From: Perkinsus chesapeaki
Lineage: Eukaryota > Perkinsozoa > Perkinsida > Perkinsidae
NCBI GenBank assembly: GCA_013115145.1
Contig: JAAPAO010000004.1
Span: forward strand, 62,001 to 126,000
Length of the DNA: 64,000 bases
Direction: 5' to 3'
Part shown: one piece after another, positions 30,601-42,719 of the stretch
Layout: the number at the start of each line of letters is the position of its first letter
Position numbering within the stretch: the first letter of the stretch is position 1
The notes under the pieces: model-generated
The model's database searches: none
Told to the model about the DNA's origin: nothing
Seen by the model: only the letters and a program-made list of their open reading frames with translations
Program-made: the position numbers and the translations under genes

Positions 30601-31702
30601 GGAGTTTGGCCCCCTCTGGGTTGGTCTTGCCGAGCTTGAGAAACGGTGTCAACTTCATTTCGGGGGGGATGCATTCAAACTGACCTATTTGGTGCGGCTT
30701 TCTCCCCTCCGATTTGGCAATGACTGTCGGCATTCCTTCAGGACTCTATACCATTGCAAGACTACTTCGCTGTTATGGATGATCATTTCTCTGTGCGTCG
30801 ACATTTACAGGTAGAGTGAATGGGCATCATCGTCTTCATCATCCATGCATCACTAGCAACAAACCTGTTCAGATGCTTCGAATGTCTGTTGATAAGAAAT
30901 CAAGGCAGTACAGGGAAACACAAAAGCAGCTATTGGTGAGGTTGAGAGATAAGCAGCTATCCGAGCTCAATGGTTTGGATGAATTATTGGAGGTTAGAAT
31001 GCCGTGCCCCGGGATAGAACCTGCGGCTTCTGCTGCCTGCTTCAGGCAACTTATGGAGGCCTTATAGACACCTTGGACGAAATCGAGGACGCTCGAATGG
31101 CGCTAAGGGTTATCGGCGGAGACTTGGCCGCTGCCACGGAACTGATACTCGGACTGATGAAGTGGAGGTGACCAAGCCTTTCGACTCCTGAAATTTAATA
31201 AGCGATCTATTCGCAGATTTGATATGAATGATGAAGATTACCAACACCTACGACAGGTGATGTCGTCAGATGGACTACTCATTGCCTCGGATGCACCGAC
31301 CACCGATTTTGACATATCATCGGAGGTTTGCTCAAATGCTTGTTACAATTACAGCAATATATGTTTTCAGACCGAAAACGATGACCTCATGCATCCAACG
31401 CAGGGCTGGCATGAAAGAACAGAGTCCAGCATTGCTAAGGTTACCAAAAGCTTAGTCAATATGAAATGAATACTATCTCCCAAGTTACTCAAGACCGCTG
31501 GCTTCACCAAATCAGGCAAAACCGAAACGATGATTCTACCGCAGTGCCGCATTGCTGAGGACACAGGTGGGCATGCCAATAGGTTACTCAACACTCAAGT
31601 TGCTCAGAACTTTTAAAGAAGCTCATGACTCGACTGATAGACCGCCTTGCTAATGGCGCCAGGCCGGCTCCAGCATCAGCTGTCGTTGCTCAAAGGGAGT
31701 AA
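27656..31702 (+). CDS. BBS9: BBSome subunit BBS9 (PTHB1), many exons
   Basis: The N-terminus MSLFRAQEWWS...ALVVANIDNDPSGK and KIIAGSLSGMLRMFSP match the beta-propeller start of PTHB1. Later exons give VQSLDGVLQFYINGAFAFHRLLP, SFIIPGPL, STDSFITVNSEMVMESYRYS, and TKAFDLPLFFIARPIPPTKDA. Further on come VTILQSKSSNRFRVQS and YRETQKQLLVRLRDK with GLDELLE. The C-terminus is KKLMTRLIDRLANGARP. First exons are 27656-27802, 27847-28109, 28136-28211, 28255-28350 and from 28394; about twenty introns follow, most 40-50 nt. BBS9 is a core BBSome subunit for ciliary membrane traffic, so the organism should build a flagellum. Only 182 bp separate it from PSF3. Exons in the middle third were not all resolved. 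Confidence 0.85.
28110..28135 (+). other. 26-nt intron in BBS9
   Basis: GTATAC...GTTCAG is removed between exon 2 (phase 2) and exon 3. Without it the frame meets TGA; with it the frame continues LDYAISPVKSTE. It is among the shortest introns I can support here. Confidence 0.6.
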
Positions 31703-31753
31703 CTTCCGCATGGTATTCTGCAGTGTTATCATGGTTTCCTTTTACTCCATTTC

Positions 31754-32311
31754 TTGCATTGCTCTGGTAAACATTGTAGCATTGAATTCATGGATTACAC
31801 AGATGACAGTATAGGCCACTTCTCTTTTGGAGATGTTGGGTTCCTCGACCCATCAGTCTCCCATACTAATGATATCCTTGCTTGGGTTAAACATGTACGA
31901 GGTCTAACGGTGAATCCTTCACAGCAGTATGTCAGTTACGGTATGAAAACCCTGCTGGAGGAGACATCAATTTCAACAAGTACCCTCATTATTATCATTA
32001 TTGTAACCTTCGCCGTGACAGATATAATCTATGTTGGGGACATCCGTGTCTAACCGATCCTACCGTTGGAGCAAGCCTTGACATGGAATGGATGAGACGC
32101 GGTGGCAACCTGCCTGGCAACATCTTCCGACTCCTTCGTAGGTGTGCCCATTGGACCTCCTTTCCACTTCAAGCCATCACCTCCAAAAGCCCCCGAGATG
32201 CCGTCCATTGGGCCGTACGAACACATAATTAATAAGCCTCTTCAAGAGTACGTGGCAACGTTATCACTTGTAGTCAACGATTTAGGTATACTGTACACCC
32301 CTTTGATGTGA
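31754..32311 (+). CDS. Unidentified short multi-exon gene (tentative)
   Basis: A coding-like stretch runs through frames reading NGESFTAVCQLRYENPAGG, NKYPHYYHYCNLRRDRYNLC and TVGASLDMEWMRRGGNLP, then, after a probable small intron, GPPFHFKPSPPKAPEMPS and PLQEYVATLSLVVNDLGILY to a TGA ending at 32311. The 5' end is unclear; an upstream frame from an ATG at 31754 may be the first exon. The composition (Tyr/Trp/Cys/Pro-rich) looks like a real protein but I recognise no family. It sits 50 bp after BBS9 and faces the end of the minus-strand coiled-coil gene. Confidence 0.35.
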
Positions 32312-32552
32312 CCGAACAAAAAATAATGGGAGGGCCGATGTGCCTTTCAAAAGGTCTTATAGTGAATCCTCCCATCAAACAACAAGTTGTTAAGGCCACT
32401 ATGTGGCTTCTAACGACGATAGTTTGTGCACCATGGAAAGCAAAGTCTTCGACTAGTCGTCGTTTTCTTTGATTGGTCGTATGTTGTGTTTCTATAGTAA
32501 TCGCGTAGTAGTTGTAGAAGAGCTAACGCAACGCCTAGAGTTGACGGAAAGG

Positions 32553-35142
32553 TTAGTTAGAAAGCATGATACGATACTCCTCATTGTTAACCTTAAAAGC
32601 TTCTTCATGATCTTTTTCATACATGTCAATCGCTGCCAAGATTTCCTGAGGATAGCATCCCGGGTGAAATCATATTGTAACGCCGACTTTGTCAATCTGT
32701 TTAATTTCATCATCTTCGATCAGGCCATCTTCTGAAAGGCCACGTTTGCAAATAAGGTACTCTCTCTCAGCGATAAGCTTCAGAATCGGCAGCCTGTTTA
32801 TTAATCGTCCGGCCTGAGAAGACATCCTGATTGAGGTATATGACGGTCTAGGCACTTCTCTGGTGTAAACATCCGTGATATCCTCGCCTTCCAAAGCGGC
32901 ATGCTCAATTGCGCTTAAAACCTGACACCATTAGTCTTGAGATGAGGAATACCTCGGCTGGCTGAGAATATGACCCTGAGTAGATCCTCCCGAGAGGGTT
33001 GGCATGCCTCTGCAGCCCACAGCTCGTGAGTGGTTTCTATCGCACTACGGAGCTCTACAGCGTCTTTGACTGCAACATTGTTGCTAGGCGGCAACCTTCG
33101 TGATACATTCTTTATCTAACTAATATAATACTGCCTCATTGGCAAGAGGCCAAACATACCCCACCGTCTGGCGGCGTCTGCTGAAGAGCTAGAATCTTAA
33201 GATGCCGAATCTAAAGGCAATGATCTCATCGAAGCTCAGGATCTAACGCTACCTGATGGAGCAGACGTTTCCGCTCTTGGTCCCATGCTTCGTTGGCTTC
33301 AGCTGATTTATCCAGCTGAGACTCGCAAAATTGGACGAACCTGTCGATCAAAGTTATGCTCAAACTCCACTGGGACCGCAGAAGCTTGTCTTGCCTGTTT
33401 TCCAAGTCTTCAGAGGCCTCGCCCATTTTATCTTCGACAGACTTGCGTAGCCCCTTCACGAACTAGGAAGGCATTAATCCGAAACTCCGAAACGCTCAAT
33501 ACAGAAGCGGTCTTGCGAATAGTACATCATCGACCTTATGCTGCGCAGTTTTTCGCATATCTGCAAGGTTAGCTAGCAAGTCATCGCGCTCAGAGAGCAA
33601 GTCAGTGAGCTGCTCTTGTAAGAGGCATACCTCGGACGACTGAGTAGCAACGGCAAATTGTCGACAAGAAAATCGCGCATTGGGGTGGCAAAAGGTATAT
33701 TAAGAGACTCACAAAGATTTCTTGCAATTCGTTGGCCGTTGCCTCCATCTCGCACTGGTGGTGAGCCTCCATTTCTTGCCGAAGATTCTGAGGAAGAACA
33801 TAACTCGGGAAGATGACGTTGAGAGCCACCGCAACGTATGTTAATCTGAGTGATAGTAAGCAGAGCCCAGATAGCTCAGTTGGGAGAGCGCCAGACTGAA
33901 GATCTGGAGGTCCTCAGTTCGATCCTGGGTCTGGGCATTTATGTTGCTCGCCAAATTACCTATACAGTATGCGAGTTTCGGCTACAGCCTATTGCGTTAA
34001 CGGCACGGCGGAGCAGAACCGAGGTTCGCCGGTGACGCGCGCATCTTTATGGCGTCACAGATCAACATTCTAGGCTCACCACAATCTGCTCGCGGTAAGT
34101 GTCTTCCAGCCTCTCGGCTATTGTACTCACAGTATTGTCGATGTTACGATTTGACTCGCTTGCTGCCTCGAGAGCTCGGCCTACGAGTGGGCCCTCGACA
34201 ATAGCCAGCGGTTGCCCACTTACTGATATCTTTAGCGAGCTTTTCCAGTTTATCTTTGTGGGAATCCACCTCATTGAGGTATATCCTATTTATACTTTCT
34301 TTATGCTTCTCTAACATAGCTCTTTCGCAAGATACTCGTGAAGCTTCAACTAGTTCTACCTGGTACGGACGCATATGTGACAACCACAAGAAGACTATTG
34401 GTAACTTGCAGGAATGATGAAAGTACGGGAGGTTAAAGTAGAATTGGATTTGACTCAATTCAATTTAGTAGTTACTTCTTTCTTGATCCTAGAATCGACT
34501 TCCGCATATAGGGACTGCAACACGTCTTCAAGTCTGGAGCTTGCCGACTGCTGAGCTTGTGCATACTCGGTAAGAGATCGCGCAAGCTGCTCTTTGATCT
34601 GCCACAAGCTGAGTGTCCTACCGTGTGACGAGGAGTTTGGGCAGCAAAGCGGGTACACATAAAGAGCTGCCAGATAATATCACACCTTGCATAGTTCTCC
34701 CTCTTCTCCACACGACGACGAGTGCTTGACAGAAGCAACTGCCTCTTCGATAACTTGTGAGATTCGATCAGTCAACCTGGCAGTGGCAGAAATCTGATCG
34801 AGCGACTGGTTGGGCGACCGACACGGAAAATTCCATCTCAATGAGATTCGCGGCGCTTTTTAAAGGTTGTGAATTCTCACGAATACCAACATCGAGGGAG
34901 TCACCTGAAAGAACTTCGGGCACCATCACGAAGCGCAGATCTGTGAAATTGAGACAGCTTCCCAATCTGAGACTGGGAATAAAATAAGTGGGCAGGTCGA
35001 CGCGCGCACAGAGTATGTCACCTGCGTGGTCCATGGGTGCATCCTCGGCACAAGCCATGCCATCGATATCCACCAACATCTCCGTCATTTCCATCCGGTC
35101 GGCTTTCAGCTGAGCTCGGATCTCTGCTGCGAGAGTGGTCAT
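32553..35142 (-). CDS. Large multi-exon coiled-coil protein
   Basis: Starts with ATG at 35142 (TTLAAEIRAQLKADRMEM) and proceeds through minus-strand exons rich in Glu, Lys, Gln and Leu heptads. Segments include LTDRISQVIEEAVASVKHS, IKEQLARSLTEYAQAQQS, KESINRIYLNEVDSHKDKLE, NIDNTVSTIAERLEDTYREQ, NLRQEMEAHHQCEMEATANE and LLQEQLTDLLSERDDLLANL. After a segment RSQWSLSITLIDRFVQFCES, the 3' third is more globular (VELRSAIETTHELWAAEA, EGEDITDVYTREVPRPSY, IDMYEKDHEEAFKVNNEE) and ends at a TAA at 32553-32555. No family is recognised. Splitting into two genes cannot be excluded, but the 34079-33788 intron joins coiled-coil frames in phase. Confidence 0.5.
33865..33937 (+). tRNA. tRNA-Phe (GAA)
   Basis: This 73-nt cloverleaf has acceptor GCCCAGA/TCTGGGC, D arm GCTC...GAGC and anticodon stem CCAGA/TCTGG around CTGAAGA (anticodon GAA). 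The T arm is CTCAG-TTCGATC-CTGGG and the discriminator is A. A box (TAGCTCAGTTGGGAG) and B box (GTTCGATCC) are both good. It lies antisense within an intron of the coiled-coil gene (34079-33788). Confidence 0.95.
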
Positions 35143-36839
35143 AACAGAGCAACTGTAGCGGGAACGTTAAATGGTACATTGTAAATAGACCGAAGAGACA
35201 GTGATGACAGGATAACGTTCGTATACATAATTCAATTACGGTGATGAGGAGAAAGCCTCTGTTACATTGCCCCATAAATGCAATCGCACTCGAATCTAGT
35301 ATCTCGATCTCCGTTCTCTCTTCACTAGTTGACTGTTCAGTGACCGAGGTGTACGTTCGCCTGAGCACCCGGGGAACTCAACATGACTACAGACGGAGCG
35401 GTAAATAAGATGAGCAATGAGCAGTTCTGCAGGTCATCAGTATCCGCTTGCCCCTACAGGCATTCCGCAGGTAAGTGTGGTATGTTGACGGGCAGCCATT
35501 TTCCACATTTTGAGCAAAAGGTGTTATGTGCCAGAGATACACTCCAACACGAAGCTGACGGAGAGGCGTAAGAAAGAGCCTTAGTGTGTATGCGTGCAAC
35601 TGTGTAGGCTGCATAGCTATGGCGCACAGCGCAACTACCTGCAATACTAAGAATACCTTTCCGGTTCTTAGCACTGCCATATGCCTGAACGTAGAGGATA
35701 TGCATAATAGCACGCTTGCCACAATATCACAACAAAGGTGGAAGTAAATGTGGCTAGAAAGTTAACCAAAGCTGAATGGACGGCTTACGCGTATCCCCTC
35801 AGCCCGACCCAGTTTGTGTGAGTCCCATGCGCTAGCACATCGAGAGCAACCGGTGCACTGGAAAGCGCACAAAAAGTCTGTGAAAAGAAAGGATTTACCC
35901 TAACTAATCGATAACGTTCAGAGCTGATGGCTGCCCGCACGCATATACACCACTAGCAGCTCCCTTGGCCACACAGGGGTTATGAGTCCCAGTCGTGCTT
36001 CAGGGTATGAACGGACCAAACGTAACTATGCAAAAGAGCGCCTGATGCCAATAACGAAATACTTTCACGATGAGTGTGTAATGTGGTTTGCCCCACGAGG
36101 CAGCGGCCTCAACCGTAGCAAAGCGCAACAAACGTACGTGAAGTGTCACCATACCGGCAGCAAACCAGTTTGATCATCCTGATTAATACGGTACAGCGAT
36201 TGCTGTTGGTTGTACTGCAACCTTCATACTCAAACCAGCGGCGGCATCACTTGAATCAGAGCGGTCGCTTCAACGCCCATCGGGCGTTCTATTTTGTATG
36301 TTACGCCATCAGGCACCCTCGCAGCGCATCGCTCCGCCTATGCACCTTGGCGAGATCATCATGTGCTTCGTGCGTCTCCGGAGTTTTAAATATTCCAATT
36401 GAGCATTGTAAGAAATCCACAGTGCTTTTATAGATATAAGGTAAAGATATATTATAGATATATATAGATACTCTAAATGCAAAGAATCCCGCGTCAGGAG
36501 CGAACGGACAAAGCTATTCTGCGCCGCCTTCCGATATAGATATCATTGAGCCCCTTCGATTTGTATGTTTTACATCATACTTCCGACATGAAAGGTTATG
36601 AAGGGCGGGCACTTAGTCTTCATGCACCCTGTAGAAAGTACAGTTAAGGAGGGAGTAAAGGAAGAAGTGTAGGAGTGATGGGGGCACGTCGCGCAGATCC
36701 CGTTAGTGCCGCTATTTGCTCCTTGTGGGGTTGCTAGTGTGGACGCATCCTTAACAAACATGGTTTCACTCCTCTGCTCAAGCCGTCGAATAGAGAAGGC
36801 CGCGAGTGCAGACATTGTCAGTATCGCGCATACTTTCCA
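35143..36839. other. Spacer between divergent genes; possible small secreted peptide
   Basis: This contains the likely promoters of the coiled-coil gene and the phosphodiesterase gene. One minus-strand frame (35680-35387, 97 codons) starts with a signal-peptide-like stretch (VFLVLQVVALCAIAM) and has several cysteines further on. It has no recognisable family and no supporting splice pattern, so I mention it only as a candidate. Confidence 0.3.
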
Positions 36840-38601
36840 ATGTCCTTACGCCTACTGCAACTGCTTATCGTCCATAAGGTTCTATCTCACAAGGCTCTAG
36901 CTCCAAATAAGGAACACTGTAAGATGATCGTTATAAGCCTGGATGGCTTTGGTGCTACTGACCTTGACATACCTGGTTTGAAAATTCCCAATATTAGGGG
37001 CCTTGAGAAGGATGGACTGAGTGTAAGTCGGCGATGATACTTTTCTTTTCTGGATGTTGAGGTTCAGGCTGAATACCTGAAGCCAGTGTTCTCCACACTT
37101 ACTTTCCCGAACCATTGGAGCATGGTAACTGGTGCTTATGAAGATCAGCATGGTATACTTGACAACTTTATGTGGGATCCAGTTCTAAAGAAATCCTTCA
37201 GTATGAGAGAACCCGGGGACGAGTATTAAAACGATGAATCAAAGTCGTTGCTTCTCTTGGCGTTCATAGGTTCTTTCAAGAGGCAGAGACTATTTTTGGC
37301 ACTGCGAATCGCTCGGGCATCAGAACTTTCACCCTCAACTGGCCAGCATCCGACCGTGAAGTTCAGGGATACTATCCAACGTATTCCGAAAGATATCGAG
37401 CAGACCACCATCATGAATCCTACATACTGACGACCATGGTGTTAGATACTGGAGCCCCTATGACGAATCTGTCCCCTACAAAGAGAGGATTGATCGCTTG
37501 ATACAGGCAATGGAGGAGGATGATGAAATTAGACTTGGAATGACGTAGGGATGAAGTGTTGGCATACACCTGGTTCAGAAGAAATCAGTTACTTTGAAGA
37601 ACCCGACAAATCTGCTCATTTCAAAGGAGGACCGAAATCTCAGGATGTCAAAAACGCCATTGAGGAACTTGACGGGCTGATGGGATATTTGAGAAAAGAG
37701 TTGCACAGAATCAAGGGTGGGAATAAGGAGTTTAACCACTTCTTTGAGGAATCATCGGCCTCTTAGTTCCAGAATAGCATTCTTCTAATCTTAGGTGATG
37801 TTAACCTAGTGGTGTTGAGTGACCATGGTCTTGTACCAGCCAGCCTCAAGGATAAAGGGATTTATATCCCAGACTATTTAACAATGCCTGGGTAATTAGG
37901 CAAGCATGTGAGCAAACTGAATGTTGTTCGGCTCAAACGACCGAATTCGGGAATGATAGCTGGCAGACATAATTATGAAATGTGCATGCAGCCAATGTTT
38001 CTCAGGAGTACGAGTCTGATTGAGAGAATAAGTGCATTTGGTGCTGTAACCCACATCTGGCCCAAGGATCCAGCCAGAGATTCCGATCTCATCCTCAAGA
38101 ATCTTTCGGATGCCAAGCATATGACGTGCTCAAAGAAAGAGGACTTACGTGACAGTTGGCACTATAAGAGTCACAGAAGAGTGTCGCCCGTTGTAAGCCC
38201 GTGTGCACTAGATACATTACCAACATATTTGCTCTAGGTATGCGTTTCTGATAGTGAGTGGATGACATACGATAACAAGGAAAGGCTCAAACGTCATATC
38301 GTGGGATGGCACGGATATGACAACGAGTGTGAATACGGTCTAGACGAGGGTCAACGGTGTCCTCGTCAGGGATATCGGCATGCGCGCAATCTTTTTCGCT
38401 GCTGGCCCTCAGATAGCTCGAGCTGGGAAGCCTGTTAAAGCATTTGAAATGGTGATATGCAACAGTGAGCATCGAAATTCTAACTCCTCTCCTCATCAGG
38501 TACACATATACGCATTGATGGCACATGTTATAGGGATTCCTGAGAAACAATGGCCTAAGAACAGTGCAAGTGTCAATGCTGTGATACCATCTGACGAGTG
38601 A
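36840..38601 (+). CDS. Ectonucleotide pyrophosphatase/phosphodiesterase (ENPP family)
   Basis: A short hydrophobic N-terminus (LRLLQLLIVHK) leads into the alkaline-phosphatase-fold catalytic core. Motifs in order are MIVISLDGFGATDL (metal Asp), PVFSTLTFPNHWSMVTG (nucleophile Thr in TLTFPNHW), HGILDNFMWDP, VVLSDHGLVP (Asp and His ligands), and IVGWHGYDNEC (His ligand). A late FFAAGPQIARAG...FEMV...VHIYALMAHVIGIPE block is typical of ENPP C-terminal catalytic strands. Several small introns interrupt it, including 47 nt after the first exon and an apparent 21-nt intron at 37892-37912 that removes an in-frame TAA. ENPPs hydrolyse extracellular nucleotide or phospholipid phosphodiester bonds; the substrate is not predictable. 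No somatomedin or nuclease domains are seen. Confidence 0.8.
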
Positions 38602-38868
38602 TTGTCCCTAATTATTGCATCCATGTTCAGATTCGCCACATCCTGAGAAGGACAAGTGCCGTAGTGGGGCAGTTGTAACTTGCCAGGCTGATATCAGTTT
38701 TCCCTGATGATTACACTATTGAGCTTATCTTAGATCATCATCTCCTGATTACCTACACATTATTCACTTAATTCTTTCTCTTTCATTTTTTATCTTTATC
38801 TGAAGATGTTATCGCCCCTTATTTGTGGTTTTGTATTAAGTTGAGAATACCACAACCCGAAAGCAGGT

Positions 38869-39138
38869 ATGGGTTCTGAATTGAGGGCAAGAATAATACA
38901 GCAACAAGAGAGACAAGAGCTCAAGAGCAGATCGTTTGCTGTTCTCTCAGAGCACGTGCACAATATCATCAACGATTGGGCCACCTGTGAAATTGAGACG
39001 CACGTTGGGTGCGCAACCCACACACGAACGGTCATTTTGGATAGGACTAAGCACGTACCCATGCGGGTCGAAAACACAACGAGACTTTCGCTGATAACAA
39101 ATCCATATTCACACCACGAAGTCGATCCTGACGTCTGA
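38869..39138 (+). CDS. Hypothetical 89-residue frame
   Basis: ATG-started frame (GSELRARIIQQQERQELKSR, VLSEHVHNIINDWATCEI) between two convergent genes. The start is preceded by AG, so it could be an exon. Charged, no membrane helix, no recognised family. Weakly supported. Confidence 0.25.
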   Translation: MGSELRARIIQQQERQELKSRSFAVLSEHVHNIINDWATCEIETHVGCATHTRTVILDRTKHVPMRVENTTRLSLITNPYSHHEVDPDV

Positions 39139-39428
39139 ATAGCATCATGGATCAAAATAGTGCCAGAACAATAGTCTGCAAGTTCTCAGTCGACCAAGAA
39201 CTCCTTAGTCGAAGGATTTCGGCCAAAGCACTTTGTACTGCTTGGTTGGACAACTCTTATAACCATTGCTTCTCTGACAGGTTTAGAGGCGTCGTCTCCC
39301 TCTAACCTCTTGGCCTCTGTGCTGCACTGCATATACCTGAAACTCACTATGAAAAAGATCGATGTTAGATGCCTGTGGCCACTATTAAATCACATGAACA
39401 CAGCGCTGGTGGTTGATAAAGGAGACTG

Positions 39429-40685
39429 TTAGGGCTGAGGAGGATCGGATGAGCTTTCGTCGAACTGCTGGAGCACAAAGTAGTTCAGCGGCCCCGTCCA
39501 GACGTCTCTTCGGAGTACATCACCCATTTCCATACTGTCACTTGATATATTCTGAGAATAATGGCGGCAAGTAAGCAGCACATCAAGCAGATCAAGTGTC
39601 GTCGAATGCCGGCGCTCGCACTACAAACGACTCCTTCGTACTCGTTTGAAACGAAAGACATAAACACCTTTTCGCACCCTGCAACACATTTCCGCGACTT
39701 ATGTCACATGAGTCAGGCCTCACTATCATACCCTATCCGTCATCCAGGTGATAATACTCATAAGCTCATCTCCTTCATTACCAATGGTAGAGGAACTTCT
39801 CATAATGGCAAGTGCATCCTGATAATAATACCAAGAGTCCAGGAATTGCTCAGATACAATGTCTCACCTTAGTCCATGTTACGGACTGTGCTTCAACGCT
39901 TACATCATGCGGTTCGTCTGGGGTATCCTCGTTTTCATGTGACTGCTCTATCTTATTGAACTTCACTTTTTTAACGAGTTGTCTTTCGGGGAACATAGGA
40001 TTACCAGGAGCGAACGACAAGGTGACGGCGTACCTGAGTATTCGACAAAGGTATCTTTTGGGCATGCGTGAACATTTCATAGAATTGAACACATTTCTAC
40101 AAACGTATATGTCGTAGAATCCGAGTTTCTAGGACATGTTTTTCGGGAACTTGAAGGAATTTGTCGGACAATATCGAATCGTGAGACTGAATACAATCTT
40201 TCTGTAACGGCTCTTTAGTTCATCCTAATGCAACAACACCTCGCGTCCTCATTACGATCCCAAGTCATCTATATTATCATTGACCATGAAGTCGGTAAGA
40301 TACTGGAATGCTTGAAACTCAACTTCAGTAACGAGGATTAGCGGGTGGCCGGTAAAGACCTACACAATACGCTACAACTCGTGGCACTATTGGACTAACA
40401 ACGAACTTGTAGCCAAAAGTCCGGTATTTTCCGAGTCAGCTGACTTCTTTCCTGGTATAATGGTTTCTTTTGTTCATCGAATTTCCGTTGGACCTGTTCA
40501 AGAGAAATCCAAGGGAAGGTGACGAATGTCCATCACACCTTTATAAGCTCCCTACAGCAATCTCGGTCCACGATATCTATCGCTGTCTGAGCGTCCTCTA
40601 GCTCCTCCATAAGAGACCCTCTGCGACAACGCTTATCCCCTGGGCTTCCATCTGGATCATCCTTAGCAGGGGAATGCCGCTTCAT
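39429..40685 (-). CDS. SET/NAP1-family histone chaperone
   Basis: It starts MKRHSPAKDDPDGSPGDKR on the minus strand. Next come MEELEDAQTAIDIVDRDC and VQRKFDEQKKPLYQERSQL with TRKIPDFWLQ, the backbone-helix-to-earmuff signature of SET/NAP proteins. Later exons give EFQAFQYLTDFMVNDN, NPMFPERQLVKKVKF (family NPYF-x-N-x-x-L-x-K) and VEAQSVTWTK. The C-terminal GDVLRRDVWTGPLNYF matches the end of the SET earmuff domain. The usual long acidic tail is missing; the protein ends FDESSSDPPQP. Introns are small and GT-AG. Known members bind histones H2A/H2B or H3/H4 and inhibit acetylation or PP2A. Convergent with the phosphodiesterase gene. Confidence 0.8.
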
Positions 40686-40819
40686 GAGACTAGGCTACTC
40701 GCGAGTTCAGAAGAAGGAACAAGACAATAGTAAATTACAGAAGCAATGATGAGAAGACATGAAGACATGGTATAACTTCATTTAAGGTTGGAGCAAATCT
40801 CTGAGAAGCATAGAACGAT

Positions 40820-42405
40820 TTACTGATGGTCGTCGCCACAGTGCTGACTTTTTTGAAGTCGGTCGATGATAATCAGGAAAGCAGCAAAGTCTATCTCATC
40901 TTCTTCAATAACAACCGAATGAGTTGTCGATCCTTCACCATGGATCACCTATAGGACATTTACAAAGAGAATGCTGCTAGCCATCACCTCTTCTGTGAAG
41001 CTCTCTCGTTCGGCATCACTTATAGATCTCCTTCCTTTGCCAGCAGTCTTTACTATGAATGACCTTTAACAGAAGACAACTGGTGCATTACGGTCGAGTG
41101 TGTGTTGATAAAGCGAAGGAAGTCAACAAGCACAGTTCATTTAGCATATCTCAGAAGATTCCTTGGTGCTTACGATATGAACCCTTTCAGTGCGAACTTT
41201 ATCTCGGAAAGGCTCGCACGGCCTGTGTGGCTGTGATCACAAAGTTCAAAAGCCTCACGATACCGAACAATGTCATCTTTGGAAAAAGATAATAGAGCTG
41301 TGGCCTGAGGCAGCAATGATCGGCGACAGCATACAGAGATGTGCAACTTCTTTGAAACGATGCTCCTCTTTGACTAGCCGCCAGATCTCCGCCTTCAACA
41401 AATCATATCGTATAACCCTTGCGCTGTCTGACTCATCACAGAGTTTGTTAAGGGCAGCGGTAAAACGGGCTTCGGAGAAACCAGCTTCCCCCGGGGGAAA
41501 TCCCATCGCTTCAAAGGCCTGCAAATTTTAATCATCATTCTGCAGCAGCAGAACACTTTCAGTAACACCTCCCTAACACGGCCAGCAGGAACGACCAACT
41601 CGATACTTCTGGTTTGGGCACCAACTCTGAGGGTTGTTTGCCGACTTCTTTGTTTCACCAGTTGGGTGCCTTCTCGAAGAAGCCTATCTATTGCAGAAGA
41701 AACTTCCAGTGGCACAGAAGGTGCTTCAATCTGACCATTCAACCTTAATACTGAACAACAAAGAGCGCCTCACGTATGGTCTCGTTGGCATCCGAGAGAG
41801 CAATCTCCGAGGGCCTCGTGAATGTAGGTTCGAGGCAGATGGTGATTCATCGTCGTCATCGCTATCGCATATCAGACGAATGGAACTCCTGCTCCTCGCC
41901 GAAAACATTCCACCACGTCTATTCGTTGGTGGTGGGCGATGAACGATGGAGGATGTTGATGATGCGTCCGAGGTGTCATTATCACTCGACTCGCTCACTA
42001 GAGGCGTATTATTAGCCTGTTGTTCGGGGACTTTGCAATGTCTACCAGTGGGCACATGGACCTTGGTGTTGGCAACAATCTAGCCAGCTGTACTTTTTCC
42101 ATATCTTCTTTAGTTCATTCGATGTAGCGGCATTGACACCAGTCGATGATTGCCTGCGTCGGGTCAGATCCTCCCTCTCCTCTCTGAGAACTGTAGCGTT
42201 ACCGATTCCAATCACCCAGCTGACATGTGCCAAGGAATCCCCGAATCTGTTTTGACTAGCTCTTCAACTAAACCGTAGACAGAGTTTACCTTGTAAGACG
42301 ACTTCTACGATCGGTCGATTCTTTATCGCTGGGTTCGATGAACCGCATGTCAGCACTAATGAAGGCTCGCGGGAGCCGCTCCTCACTGAGACTTGCAAAG
42401 GGCAT
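40820..42405 (-). CDS. EF-hand protein with Ser/Asp-rich N-terminal region
   Basis: Probable start at 42405 (MPFASLSEERLPRAFISADM). Minus-strand exons then give a Ser/Asp-rich low-complexity part (VSESSDNDTSDASSTSS, DSDDDDESPSASN) and a helical segment (PLEVSSAIDRLLREGTQL, SIELVVPAGRVREVLLK) leading to AFEAMGFPPGEAGFSEARF. Two EF-hand-like units follow, YREAFELCDHSHTGRASLSE and EEDEIDFAAFLIIIDRL, with calmodulin/centrin-type spacing. Loop residues are only partly canonical, so calcium binding is uncertain. The middle segment faintly recalls a PUB domain but I would not assign it. At least one intron may be only about 20 nt. It ends 134 bp before the SET/NAP start. Confidence 0.5.
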
Positions 42406-42719
42406 TGTTGACCCACGGCAGGTATCATTTGAGGGATGCAGTGTTATTGACTAAAGTACAGGGATTCTAGCAGACGTCAAGGAGGAGATTGTGAACCATG
42501 GTAAGAGTTGGATTATCTTCCTTTCCTAGTCTGCTAATTAAATCTTCGATTCCCAAACAACATGAGGCTTCCAGCTCAATGGCGTCATCGTCGTCACTGT
42601 CGTATACTGTAGTGACCATCACCATTTTTAGTGTGAGGTCTGCCTCGGTACGCTCACATGAAGATGAAGGAACAATGGTCCTGAAGTAAGGCAGTCACCT
42701 GTCGCTGTCAGCGATTCCG

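Noticed and set aside
30991-31067. PCPGIEPA-type peptide in the BBS9 region as coding sequence
   Set aside because: This peptide is a common artefact of translated tRNA T-arm sequence. Here it falls in an intron between GLDELLE and the next exon.
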